Origin: HGM04593 sp045533955
GTDB taxonomy: Bacteria > Bacteroidota > Bacteroidia > Bacteroidales > Bacteroidaceae
DNA length: 29,648 nucleotides
Reading direction: 5' to 3'
Assembly: GCA_045533955.1 (NCBI GenBank)
Contig: JAZSIU010000014.1
Coordinates: forward strand, 1-29,648
The position numbers and the translations under genes were made by a program. Positions 7,323 through 15,117 of the stretch are shown here, piece after piece (the first letter of the stretch is position 1; each line of letters begins with the position of its first letter). Below the pieces are notes generated by a model. The model searched no databases and was not told the origin of the DNA. It saw only the letters and a list, made by a program, of their open reading frames with translations.

Positions 7323-7820
7323 CTATTTGTTGTAAATGTGAATATTTCTATCCTTATCCATAATAAACTTTTGTTTAATGGAGAAAATATAACAATCTTC
7401 TACTTCTCTCGGCTCAAACCAAGCATCAACGGCGTCTATTATGGAATAGGAGACAACCACACCTTTACGTATAAATAGAAGCGTGGAAAATGAATCGAAA
7501 TTAGTATTGTTGTCGCACTTTCGTCTTAATACATTTGACATTCCAAGGTTTACAAAATCCTCTTTTTCTATATTAAAATATGGATAAACCAAAAAAACAC
7601 TGTCATATTCTTCTTTGCAATATTCGGCAAATGAAAAGACCTTTTCTGTTTGCTGCTCTTTGAGAGGCAATTCTATTATTGCTTCTTGCGGATGCAACAG
7701 CCCTGCCATATCTAACACAAGATATATATCACGTTTTGTGCTTTCGCTACAATTTGTAAACGAAAATAACAGAACAAACGTAAATATTGCAATACTAAAG
7801 AGCGATTTTAAGTTTCCCAT
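7323..7820 (-). CDS. Small lipoprotein, candidate immunity protein
   Basis: A 165-residue protein I cannot place in a named family. It begins with a lipoprotein signal (hydrophobic residues 6-20, lipobox FTNC with Cys24), so it should be lipidated. The mature part of about 140 residues has no further membrane segment and is AT-rich in coding. Its start lies 26 bases inside the 3' end of a truncated DUF6973-like toxin C-terminus (7795-8025) in another frame, the overlap expected of a toxin-immunity pair. An immunity role is therefore inferred from position only. A terminator repeat (7218-7271) follows. It could be an orphan immunity gene left after loss of its toxin. Confidence 0.75.
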   Translation of the reverse strand: MGNLKSLFSIAIFTFVLLFSFTNCSESTKRDIYLVLDMAGLLHPQEAIIELPLKEQQTEKVFSFAEYCKEEYDSVFLVYPYFNIEKEDFVNLGMSNVLRRKCDNNTNFDSFSTLLFIRKGVVVSYSIIDAVDAWFEPREVEDCYIFSIKQKFIMDKDRNIHIYNK

Positions 7821-8025
7821 TGTCTGCTGCGTTTATTACCTGATTTAAAATTTCTTCTTCGTTCCAACCGTTTATAATTGCTTGTTTGCCCAAATAATAT
7901 CCAACGGCATTATTATATAAGTCCATTGCTTTAGCCTTATTATCCGGCTTATTTTCGTGGACATCACCAAATTCTTTAGCAAGCGATGAATTTAGTCCTG
8001 CATCTTTTTGATTTAAAAAGAAACT
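7795..8025 (-). pseudogene. Truncated DUF6973-like polymorphic-toxin C-terminus
   Basis: An open frame of 76 residues without a usable start, bounded upstream by an in-frame TAA (8028-8026) and ending with TAG at 7797-7795. Its translation contains AKEFGDVHEN, then KAMDLYNNAVGYYLG, and near the end NQVINAADNGKL. This matches my memory of the DUF6973 domain at the C-terminus of Rhs/polymorphic toxins (AxEFxDAHE ... MDLHNNxVG). The N-terminal part of the domain and any delivery domain are missing, so it is read as a broken remnant. The overlapping downstream lipoprotein fits the toxin-immunity layout. The family call is by motif and was not searched. Confidence 0.65.
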
Positions 8026-8136
8026 TTACGGTTGCGGTATTATCATAATTATTATTTTTACGGTGAATATAATGCAAAAGATACCGCGCCGTCAATGAAA
8101 AAGTAGTAATCCACCTTCTTTTTTTAGATTTTTTAA

Positions 8137-8328
8137 GAATCTGTTTTAATTTTATTTCGAGATTATTTGAGGACTATTTTTGAGCAGATATTCATTTTGG
8201 GGATGCTGGGAATAGCGAGCTATTTTCAAATTCCCAAAATGGATAGATGCCGAAAAGAGTCTCAAAGAAGCCGAAACTAGTCTTAGCAATAACGAATTAA
8301 CTTGTTTAATAAAATTCAAAACAGATTC
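8137..8328. mobile_element. 192-bp MITE-like inverted-repeat element
   Basis: The ends are perfect 11-bp inverted repeats (gaatctgtttt at 8137-8147; aaaacagattc at 8318-8328). After a one-base gap, aattttatt pairs with aataaaatt. Further inside, imperfectly complementary arms meet around attttgggg / tcccaaaat, so the whole element could fold into one long hairpin. TAA lies directly outside both ends (8134-8136 and 8329-8331), a likely 3-bp target duplication. It codes for nothing. It sits directly against copy 2 of the terminator repeat. From 8026 to 8136 I see only AT-rich sequence without a gene. Confidence 0.7.
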
Positions 8329-8388
8329 TAACTTTTTCGCTAATAATAAACAAAGCAGCAGACAAAAAAGATGTCTGCTGCTTTGTTT
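8329..8388 (-). terminator. Direct repeat copy 2; terminator of the DUF1963 gene
   Basis: This second copy of the 7218-7271 repeat holds a perfect 17-bp stem (aaacaaagcagcagaca at 8348-8364 with 8372-8388) around a 7-base loop. It lies 23 bases past the stop of the minus-strand DUF1963 gene. On the minus strand the hairpin is followed by AT-rich sequence, not a pure T run. The stem is longer than in copy 1, so this may be the original terminator and copy 1 a derived one (inference). Confidence 0.8.
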
Positions 8389-8411
8389 ATTATTCTTTTA
8401 CCGCCCCCTTT

Positions 8412-9164
8412 TTAGTACCAATCGACGTACATTATTGCATTTTCCCATCGCTCCATTGAGGCACTCTCTTCGTCGATAAAAAGGTGCAGAATGCCGCAGT
8501 CGCAGAAATTTATGCCGTCGGTGCTGTCGAGCTGCAACAGCTGAAGGCAAGGGGCGGCGTCCCGGGGGTCGTACTGCGCAAAGTCGCTGTATCCGCCTAT
8601 GCGGCTGTCGTATTGTGTGCTGTGTGCCACGGCATACTGCTCGGCCGCCTCGGGCGAAAAGTCGCGGGCAATGAGGCTTAGTTGATGCTCGTAGAAGCGG
8701 TCGTCCTGCCCCGAGTATGAGTAGGCGGGCTCGAAGCTCATTGTGTGCACGTGCTGTGCGGGCAGATAATAGTCGGCATCTTCGAGCCACGGGCGCAGAA
8801 TCTCGTCATAAACATCGAGCGAGGGCTCTTTCAGCTCCTCATCGTCGAAAAAGAGAACCTCGTAGTCCCCACCCGACCAATCGAAAGGGTTAACGTAAAG
8901 CTGCAACAGTCCGCTGCGGGGAAAATTATTCATCGGAGGAACCTCGGCAAAATTTATCTGTGCGAACATTACAAAGGGCACGCCCTCCTCGCCACGAGGA
9001 TAATCGTCGGCATAGGCTGCGGGGAAGAATGGTGCGCCCAGCACTTTACTCTGCGCAAGGGGTGTCGGGTCGTTGTCGAGCCCCGCCGGGGTCTCGGTCA
9101 ATTTTATGTTACGACACTCCTTGCGCACGCGCTGCTCAAGGAGTGTCATCAGTTTTTTATCCAT
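8412..9164 (-). CDS. DUF1963 (YwqG-family) protein
   Basis: A 250-residue soluble protein that matches the DUF1963/YwqG family by general pattern. An N-terminal region with ...KVLGAPFFPAAY is followed by PFVMFAQINFAEVPPMNNFPRSGLLQLYV, the characteristic block reading L-x-x-Q-I-N-x-x-E...L-Q-F-Y, and then DYEVLFFDD. Near the C-terminus is LLQLDSTDGINFCDCGILHLFI, which the family also has. No signal peptide or membrane helix is visible. It is the last gene of the ilvE-trmB-Dabb-mrp run, 12 bases after mrp. Biochemical function is unknown. Relatives occur next to toxin genes in some genomes, and the neighbouring toxin relic may or may not be related. Confidence 0.85.
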   Translation of the reverse strand: MDKKLMTLLEQRVRKECRNIKLTETPAGLDNDPTPLAQSKVLGAPFFPAAYADDYPRGEEGVPFVMFAQINFAEVPPMNNFPRSGLLQLYVNPFDWSGGDYEVLFFDDEELKEPSLDVYDEILRPWLEDADYYLPAQHVHTMSFEPAYSYSGQDDRFYEHQLSLIARDFSPEAAEQYAVAHSTQYDSRIGGYSDFAQYDPRDAAPCLQLLQLDSTDGINFCDCGILHLFIDEESASMERWENAIMYVDWY

Positions 9165-9176
9165 AGCCGTAGCTTA

Positions 9177-10280
9177 TTAGTTTGTCGCAACAATCTTCGT
9201 GGGTGGCTGTTGCTCGTTGCGCAGTCTCACCTGCTCGACAAGTGAGCCTGCAAGAGAGAGGAACGCCTGTCCGTCGGGCGTGTCGGCCTTCATTGCGATG
9301 GGCAGTCCCTCGTCGCCACTCTCGCAGATACTCTGCACAAGCGGTATTTGTCCTATGAGCGGAATACCGTAGGCCTCGGCCATACGTCGGCCGCCCTCGC
9401 GACCGAAAATATAGTATTTGTTCTCGGGAAGCTCGGCCGGGGTGAACCACGCCATATTCTCGACCACTCCCAAAATAGGCACGGCCACCTTATCGTTTAT
9501 GAACATATTCACGCCCTTTATGGCTGCAGCGAGCGCCACCTCTTGCGGGGTAGTTACAACAACCGCTCCCGTGAGCGCAAGGCTCTGAACGATAGTCAGA
9601 TGAATGTCGCTGGTGCCGGGAGGAAGGTCGATGAGGAAATAGTCGAGGTCGCCCCACGCCGCATCGGCGATAAGCTGTTTCAGGGCATTGCTTGCCATTC
9701 CTCCGCGCCACAAGATGGCCTGCTCGGGGTCGACAAAAAAGCCTATCGAGAGGATTTTCACGCCATATTTTTCGACGGGTAGGATAAGGTCGCGGCCGTC
9801 GATGCGCTCGCTGTAAGGGCGCTCGTCCTCGACGCTGAACATTTTGGGAATCGAGGGGCCGAAAATATCGGCGTCCAAGAGCCCCACCTTATAGCCCAAG
9901 CGTGCAAGGGCGATGGCAAGATTGGCCGAGACGGTCGATTTTCCGACGCCGCCCTTGCCCGATGATATTGCAATAACGTTTTTTACCTGCGGCAGAAATT
10001 TACCCACCTCGGGACGTGCCGCCTGACGGCTTACCACGCTGATGTTCCCCACAATCTCCACCTCTTTGCCCACGTAGGTGAGGATGGCCGCCTCGGCCGA
10101 CTTTACCACGGAGCGTATAAAGGGGTCGGTGGACTTTTCAAAGATAAGCGAGAAGCTCACTTTGTTGCCGTCGATGCGTATGTTGTCATCGACCATTTCG
10201 GCCTCGACGAGATTTTTTCCGTTACCCGGATAGCGCACTTTTTCGAGTGCTTCGAGTATCAATTTTGGATATAATGCCAT
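9177..10280 (-). CDS. mrp: Mrp/NBP35-family iron-sulfur carrier ATPase
   Basis: A 367-residue P-loop ATPase of the Mrp/ApbC family, which carries or inserts Fe-S clusters in the cytoplasm. Residues 1-90 form a MIP18-like N-terminal domain, a little divergent. The deviant Walker A motif is GKGGVGKST (residues 108-116), followed by LLDADIFGPSIPKMF and DYFLIDLPPGTSDIHLT. The family CxxC cluster-binding motif near the C-terminus is not seen. At that place the protein has ENMAWFTPAELPENKYYIFG, a form I associate with Bacteroidota homologues. It lies between the Dabb protein gene and the DUF1963 gene in one operon. Confidence 0.93.
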   Translation of the reverse strand: MALYPKLILEALEKVRYPGNGKNLVEAEMVDDNIRIDGNKVSFSLIFEKSTDPFIRSVVKSAEAAILTYVGKEVEIVGNISVVSRQAARPEVGKFLPQVKNVIAISSGKGGVGKSTVSANLAIALARLGYKVGLLDADIFGPSIPKMFSVEDERPYSERIDGRDLILPVEKYGVKILSIGFFVDPEQAILWRGGMASNALKQLIADAAWGDLDYFLIDLPPGTSDIHLTIVQSLALTGAVVVTTPQEVALAAAIKGVNMFINDKVAVPILGVVENMAWFTPAELPENKYYIFGREGGRRMAEAYGIPLIGQIPLVQSICESGDEGLPIAMKADTPDGQAFLSLAGSLVEQVRLRNEQQPPTKIVATN

Positions 10281-10304
10281 TATTCTTCTTTTGTTTGACG
10301 GTTT

Positions 10305-10607
10305 TTAAATTTCGTAGTCAATATCGACGCGGCTCTCGCTCACTTTTTTGCAGTAGTCGGCAACGGCGACGTGTGCGGGGTGCACCTTGTATCGGTTCAT
10401 TGCCTCGAGATTGTCGAATGTGGATATTAGCACGGCGTCGTAGGCTGTGTCGCTCGGATAGCAGTTTACACCCACCTCAATGGAGCGTATCTCGGGGACA
10501 ACGCCCACGAGCGCCTCGAGGTGCTCCTTCATCCACTGCGCGTGCTGTGTGCGGTTTTTTCCCTCGGCGCCATCGACAAAGCGCCACATTACTATATGTT
10601 TAAGCAT
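10305..10607 (-). CDS. Dabb-family (stress-responsive A/B barrel) protein
   Basis: A 100-residue single-domain protein of the Dabb (dimeric alpha/beta barrel) family. The usual opening MLKHIVMWRF, the middle block IRSIEVGVNC, and YDAVLISTFDNLEAMNRYKVHPAHV are all present, ending in a short tail. Family members are small cytosolic dimers of mostly unknown substrate, so no reaction is assigned. It sits 12 bases downstream of trmB and 24 bases upstream of mrp, probably on the same transcript. Confidence 0.92.
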   Translation of the reverse strand: MLKHIVMWRFVDGAEGKNRTQHAQWMKEHLEALVGVVPEIRSIEVGVNCYPSDTAYDAVLISTFDNLEAMNRYKVHPAHVAVADYCKKVSESRVDIDYEI

Positions 10608-10619
10608 ATTCTTTTTTTG

Positions 10620-11378
10620 TTATTTACGTTTCTCGAGCGAGCTGCGCTTGCTGCGGTTGTAGCTGCGATACTCGTCGAGTTCAATTTCAACATCGGGTTC
10701 CGTGAATCCCGTGCGCTTCGAGAGGCCGAACGAGATATATTTTATTGTCAATCCTCGCTCAATCCACTGCGCCTCGTAGTAGGTGCGTATTTTAAGCGTA
10801 TCGCTCTCGTCCTCGCGGCCGTGAACATCCTCGATGCACTCGTAAACGGGCAGATTATTCACCTCGGTGATATATTTCGTGTAGGTGAACATAAAATTAC
10901 TGTCGGTCTTTAGGTGCACCACAGCATCGGGAGCAAGAATCCTGCCGTAGCGCTCAAGAAAGAGCGACGAGGTAAGGCGCTTGGTGGCCTTTTTCATCTG
11001 CGGGTCGGGGAATGTGAGCCATATTTCACTCACCTCGCCCGAGGAAAAAAGCCTGTCGATAATCTCGATATTTGTACGCAGAAAGCCCACATTCTCGAGC
11101 CCGTCGCGCAGAGCCTCGGTGGCACCGCTCCACATTCGTGCGCCCTTAATATCAACGCCGATGAAATTCTTCTGCGGGCAGCGACGAGCAAGAGCAACTG
11201 TATATTCGCCCCTGCCGCAGCCAAGCTCAAGCACAATGGGATTGTCGTTGCCGAAAAACTCCTTTTTCCAATTACCTGCAAGCGGAAACTCTACATTGTC
11301 GGCAACAGAATAGGGGTGCTCGACCACGTTGCGATACTCGCGCATATCGGCAAATTTCTGCAATTTTCCTTTAGCCAT
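10620..11378 (-). CDS. trmB: tRNA (guanine-N7)-methyltransferase
   Basis: TrmB makes m7G46 in the tRNA variable loop from S-adenosylmethionine. The 252-residue protein has the class I SAM site VLELGCGRGEYTVALARR (about 48-65) and FIGVDIKGARMW. The catalytic region WLTFPDPQMKKATKRLTS is the TrmB form of the family FPDPWPKKRH-RR motif, somewhat changed after the second Pro. The C-terminal tail is basic (YRSYNRSKRSSLEKRK) and could touch tRNA. It follows ilvE by 22 bases in the minus-strand run. Confidence 0.94.
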   Translation of the reverse strand: MAKGKLQKFADMREYRNVVEHPYSVADNVEFPLAGNWKKEFFGNDNPIVLELGCGRGEYTVALARRCPQKNFIGVDIKGARMWSGATEALRDGLENVGFLRTNIEIIDRLFSSGEVSEIWLTFPDPQMKKATKRLTSSLFLERYGRILAPDAVVHLKTDSNFMFTYTKYITEVNNLPVYECIEDVHGREDESDTLKIRTYYEAQWIERGLTIKYISFGLSKRTGFTEPDVEIELDEYRSYNRSKRSSLEKRK

Positions 11379-11400
11379 TTAAGAAACCTTTTATTGGTTA

Positions 11401-12423
11401 TTAAATATCGAGCACGGTTACCCAGCCATACTTATCGGGCTCGTCGCCATACTGTATGGCACGCAGTTTCTCGTAAAGTTTGGTACAGATGGGACCGGGC
11501 TTTCCGTCCTTCGCAATTACATAAGATGTCCCGCGCTCAAGGTCGTCGATGCGCTCGATGGGCGATATTACCGCCGCTGTTCCACAGGCACCCGCCTCTT
11601 CAAAGGTCGATAGCTCCTCCTCGGGAATTGGGCGCTGCTCTATTGTCAGCCCCATATCAGCGGCCAGCTGTTGCAGGCTGCGGTTGGTTATTGAGGGCAG
11701 GATTGAGGTTGATAGCGGTGTAACGTATGTATTATTCTTTATTCCGATGAAATTGGCCGCACCACACTCGTCGATATATTTTTTCTCTTTGGCGTCAAGA
11801 TAAAATTCGCACGAGTAGCCCTTATCGTGGGCCAACTGATTGGCTCTGAGGCTGGCTGCATAGTTTCCACCCACTTTGTAGCGTCCCGTTCCCAGCGGAG
11901 CCGAGCGGTCGTACTCGCGTATAATAACGTAAGGATTTGTGGCGAATCCTCCCTTAAAATAGGGGCCTACGGGGGTAACGAAAATCAGGAACAGATATTC
12001 GCTTGCCGGATGTACGCCTACCTGTGCGCTTGTACCAATGAGTAGAGGACGAATATAGAGCGATGCGCCACTCTCGTAGGGGGGGATATAATCCTTGTTC
12101 AGCGTTACCACCTTTGTTACCATTTCGCGGAAAAGCTCGGTGCTCACTCTTGGCATAAGAATACCGTCGCAGGTGCTTTGCAGACGCTCTGCATTGGCTT
12201 CGAGACGGAAGATACGCACCTTGCCATCCTTTCCGCGAAAAGCCTTAAGGCCCTCAAAAGCCTCTTGCCCGTAGTGCAGACAGGTGGCCGCCATATGCAG
12301 GTTCAGCGTCTCTTCGCTGCTTACCTCAATCTCGCCCCAACGTCCGCCGGAGTATCGGCAACGTACATTGTAGTCGGTCTTCATATATCCGAACCCGACA
12401 TTTGACCAATCAATAGCTTTCAT
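11401..12423 (-). CDS. ilvE: Branched-chain amino acid aminotransferase
   Basis: A 340-residue fold-type IV PLP aminotransferase of the class II (eukaryote-like) BCAT group. It interconverts Leu, Ile and Val with their 2-oxo acids using glutamate/2-oxoglutarate. The PLP lysine is most likely Lys183 in RYKVGGNYAAS. Other family blocks are GQEAFEGLKAF (52-62), SLYIRPLLIG, and EEAGACGTAAVISPI near the phosphate-binding end. It is the first gene of the five-gene minus-strand run, preceded by a TATCTTCG -7 candidate at 12472-12479. Confidence 0.95.
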   Translation of the reverse strand: MKAIDWSNVGFGYMKTDYNVRCRYSGGRWGEIEVSSEETLNLHMAATCLHYGQEAFEGLKAFRGKDGKVRIFRLEANAERLQSTCDGILMPRVSTELFREMVTKVVTLNKDYIPPYESGASLYIRPLLIGTSAQVGVHPASEYLFLIFVTPVGPYFKGGFATNPYVIIREYDRSAPLGTGRYKVGGNYAASLRANQLAHDKGYSCEFYLDAKEKKYIDECGAANFIGIKNNTYVTPLSTSILPSITNRSLQQLAADMGLTIEQRPIPEEELSTFEEAGACGTAAVISPIERIDDLERGTSYVIAKDGKPGPICTKLYEKLRAIQYGDEPDKYGWVTVLDI

Positions 12424-12471
12424 TTTTATATTATTTCTGTTTAATCATTGAAAATTTTCCACAATAATGTG

Positions 12472-12479
12472 CGAAGATA
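12472..12479 (-). promoter_or_regulatory. Candidate -7 element upstream of ilvE
   Basis: On the minus strand TATCTTCG, continuing GCACA, lies about 49 bases before the ilvE ATG. It differs from the Bacteroidota -7 consensus TAnnTTTG at one base. The nearest upstream TTG has a 16-base spacer, shorter than the usual 19-21, so this is only a candidate. The same 12 bases occur before the endonuclease I gene (20814-20821). Confidence 0.4.
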
Positions 12480-12599
12480 CACAAAATTGTTTAAACAAAT
12501 AAGAAACCATCTAAATTTCTAACAGGTCTACTGAAAAACAGCTTAAGGAACCACTGATTTTCCATAAAAAGGGCTACTGCATAAGCGCCTGCAATGGTA

Positions 12600-12809
12600 T
12601 CATATAGTATCGGCCATAGAGTCTAAGATTCTCTTTACATCCTCATCAACCTTAAAGAGGCGGCTGCGACAGAAGGCAATAAGCTCCTGCGCCTCGGAAA
12701 GTTCCTCTGTGAGTTTGTCAATATCAACGCCACCACCCTGAATGTGGTTCATAATCTCTTCGAGGCGTCCGACAGCCTCGTTATATGTAACATTTTTATT
12801 CATAGTCAA
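12600..12809 (-). CDS. xseB: Exodeoxyribonuclease VII small subunit
   Basis: XseB is the small helical subunit of exonuclease VII, which degrades single-stranded DNA from both ends. The 69-residue protein has the typical size and pattern: YNEAVGRLEEIMNHIQGGGVDIDKLTEELSEAQELIAFCRSRL. Two helices are joined by a Gly-rich turn, with a late Cys-Arg block. Its ATG overlaps the xseA stop by 4 bases (ATGA at 12806-12809), so translation is coupled, which suits a complex with several small subunits per large one. It is the last gene of mnmA-xseA-xseB. Confidence 0.95.
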   Translation of the reverse strand: MTMNKNVTYNEAVGRLEEIMNHIQGGGVDIDKLTEELSEAQELIAFCRSRLFKVDEDVKRILDSMADTI

Positions 12810-13981
12810 TTATCTTTATTTACCGTACTTATTATTTTGCCATCGGCAAGATGCGTAACAATCCTCAGCCCGCTTCTGAGGTCGCCGACGCTGCGCACCA
12901 CCCTGCCCTCGCAGGTTGTCAGGCTGTAACCCAGCGACAGGATTCTTTGCGGCGAGGCTGCCTCGGCCTGCTGTTGCCACAGGTCGAGCCTATGGTGCTG
13001 CTTTTGCAAAAAGAGTGCCGCGGCAATGGGCAGACGCTGCACAATGCCCTGCAAGCGAGTATTCTGCTCGGAAATTCTTTGGCGCACCGCTGCTACGATG
13101 CCGCTGCCCAATGTATCCAGCAGCGCCGCCTCGCGCGCAACGGTGTGAATAAGAAGCTCGGCCGCAGCAGTGGGTGTTTTTACGCGCGTGTGCGCAACGG
13201 CATCAAGCACTGTATCGTCCCTCTGGTGCCCGATTCCCGTTATTATGGGCAAGGGAAACTGCGCACAATTATTTGCAAGATTATATGTGTCGAAGCACGA
13301 AAGGTCGCTTGTTGCGCCACCGCCGCGGATAATCACAACAACGTCCCAGCTGTCAACGTCGCGCGCTATTCTGTCGAGCGCCGCAATTATGCCACCCTCG
13401 ACCTTATCGCCCTGCATAGGGGCCGCAAAAAGATGCGGGTAAAAGACAAAGCCGTACGGATTATTCATCAGCTGGTCGCAAAAATCGCCGTAACCCGCTG
13501 CAAAAGAGGATGATATTACCGCCACTCGCTGCGGAAGCGCCGGGAACGTAAGTTCTTTGTTAAGGTCTATTACCCCCTCCTCGCTCAGGCGGTTGATTAT
13601 CATCTGACGCCGACGTGCCGTATCGCCGAGCGTAAAGGCCGGCTCAATGTCGCTTACGTAGAGCGAATAGCCGTAAAGCTCGTGGAACTCGACCGTTACC
13701 TTCAGAAGGACTTTTAATCCGGCGGCGAAGCGCTGTCCCGTCTGCTCAAGAAAATAGGGGCGCAGCAGCGAGTAGGTGCGCGCCCATATTGTGCCGCGAG
13801 CTTTTGCCACGATGGCACTCGTCTTTTCGTCGCGCTCAATAAGCTCGATGTAACAGTGTCCGGCGGTAGTCTCGCGCACCTCGCTCAGCTCGCCTGTAAC
13901 CCAATAGCTCGACGGCATCGCCTCGGCAATGGCACTGCGCACAAGATTATTCAGCGAATATAGTGTTATTGATTCTGTCAT
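12806..13981 (-). CDS. xseA: Exodeoxyribonuclease VII large subunit
   Basis: XseA is the catalytic subunit of exonuclease VII. The 391-residue protein starts with an OB-fold domain (about 20-100: VTGELSEVRETTAGHCYIELIE...AIVAKARGTIW). The catalytic domain follows, with FPALPQRVAVISS, DVVVIIRGGGATSDLSCFD and PIITGIGHQRDDTVLDAVAHTRVKTPTAAAE, the last two being the most diagnostic blocks of the family. A helical C-terminal part ends the protein. It is slightly shorter than E. coli XseA. It is coupled to mnmA upstream and xseB downstream by 4-base ATGA overlaps. Confidence 0.96.
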   Translation of the reverse strand: MTESITLYSLNNLVRSAIAEAMPSSYWVTGELSEVRETTAGHCYIELIERDEKTSAIVAKARGTIWARTYSLLRPYFLEQTGQRFAAGLKVLLKVTVEFHELYGYSLYVSDIEPAFTLGDTARRRQMIINRLSEEGVIDLNKELTFPALPQRVAVISSSFAAGYGDFCDQLMNNPYGFVFYPHLFAAPMQGDKVEGGIIAALDRIARDVDSWDVVVIIRGGGATSDLSCFDTYNLANNCAQFPLPIITGIGHQRDDTVLDAVAHTRVKTPTAAAELLIHTVAREAALLDTLGSGIVAAVRQRISEQNTRLQGIVQRLPIAAALFLQKQHHRLDLWQQQAEAASPQRILSLGYSLTTCEGRVVRSVGDLRSGLRIVTHLADGKIISTVNKDN

Positions 13982-15063
13982 TTTTCGTTAATCCATTGGT
14001 TAATGCCGCGTTGCGAGGCTATAAAAGCCCCGCCCACAAGCGTGTTGCCCACATAAAAAACCGCCGACTGCCCCGGCGTTATTGCCGAAGCCTCGCCGTG
14101 CAGACGCACAATTAGACGCCCGTCACCCACACTCTGCGGAGCATCGCAGGCAATGGGGGTGCTGCGGTAACGCACGCGCACCGACAGCTGAGACTGCGGC
14201 ACGCCATCGACCCACACAGGCTCCTCGATGAGCATATAACGTGTGGTCAGTTCATCGGCTCCACCCAGCATCACCGTGTTTTTTTGAGCATTTATTTTGA
14301 GTACGTAGACAGTGTGGCCCAACGCAATTCCCAACCCTTTGCGCTGTCCGATGGTGTAATAAGGATAGCCTCGATGCGTGCCAAGAACGCGACCCTTTGA
14401 ATCGACAAAAGAGCCTTCGTGGATAACCTCATCAATGTTCGGGATATTGCTTCTGAGAAAATCTCGATAATCGCCCGGGACGAAACAGACCTCCATACTC
14501 TCGCCACCCTTGCCTGCCTCGTCAAGATTATTTACCCCGAGGTAACGGCAAACGTCTCTCTTTTGCCACCCTCCCAGCGGAAATATGCAGCGCGAGAGTT
14601 GCTGTTGCGTCAGACGCCACAGGAAATAGCTCTGGTCTTTTTTATCATCGTCGCCCGTGATTATATAGTAGCGCGGGAGACCATCCTCGGCCGTCTGTTC
14701 GTGCAGCTTCACATAGTGTCCCGTGGCAATTTTCTCGCAGCCCAATTTATCGGCCCAACGACACAGAAGGTCGAATTTCATCACTCTGTTGCAGTTGACG
14801 CAGGGGTTGGGCGTAAGGCCTGCAAGATAGCCCTCGATAAAGGGCTCGACGACCTTTGTGCGAAACTCCTCGCGCACATCGTCAATATAATGTTCGATGC
14901 CCAATTTGCGGGCAAGCGCGGCTGCAGCCTCGGCCGAGGCTGACGAAGCGTCGCAAGTAACAAATGTGAGCCCAACGACCCTGTAACCCTTCTCCAAGAG
15001 CATACTGCACACAGCCGTGCTGTCTATTCCTCCGCTCATTCCCACTAACACACTCGTCGGCAT
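13978..15063 (-). CDS. mnmA: tRNA-specific 2-thiouridylase
   Basis: MnmA adds sulfur to U34 of tRNA-Lys, -Glu and -Gln via adenylation and a persulfide relay. From the start chosen here the protein has 361 residues. The PP-loop SGGIDS lies at 10-15, the first active-site Cys in NPCVNCNRVMKF, and the second in EVCFVPGDYRDFL. GHYVKL and KDQSYFLWRL are also present. The ATG at 15063 (MPTSVLVGMSGG) is preferred over one 30 bases upstream because family proteins begin directly before the PP-loop strand. It overlaps xseA by 4 bases. The region upstream is the tandem repeat array. Confidence 0.95.
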   Translation of the reverse strand: MPTSVLVGMSGGIDSTAVCSMLLEKGYRVVGLTFVTCDASSASAEAAAALARKLGIEHYIDDVREEFRTKVVEPFIEGYLAGLTPNPCVNCNRVMKFDLLCRWADKLGCEKIATGHYVKLHEQTAEDGLPRYYIITGDDDKKDQSYFLWRLTQQQLSRCIFPLGGWQKRDVCRYLGVNNLDEAGKGGESMEVCFVPGDYRDFLRSNIPNIDEVIHEGSFVDSKGRVLGTHRGYPYYTIGQRKGLGIALGHTVYVLKINAQKNTVMLGGADELTTRYMLIEEPVWVDGVPQSQLSVRVRYRSTPIACDAPQSVGDGRLIVRLHGEASAITPGQSAVFYVGNTLVGGAFIASQRGINQWINEK

Positions 15064-15117
15064 ATAAATACTTTTTTTACAATAAATAATCAAAAATCGG
15101 CGCGCGAAACTATTCGG

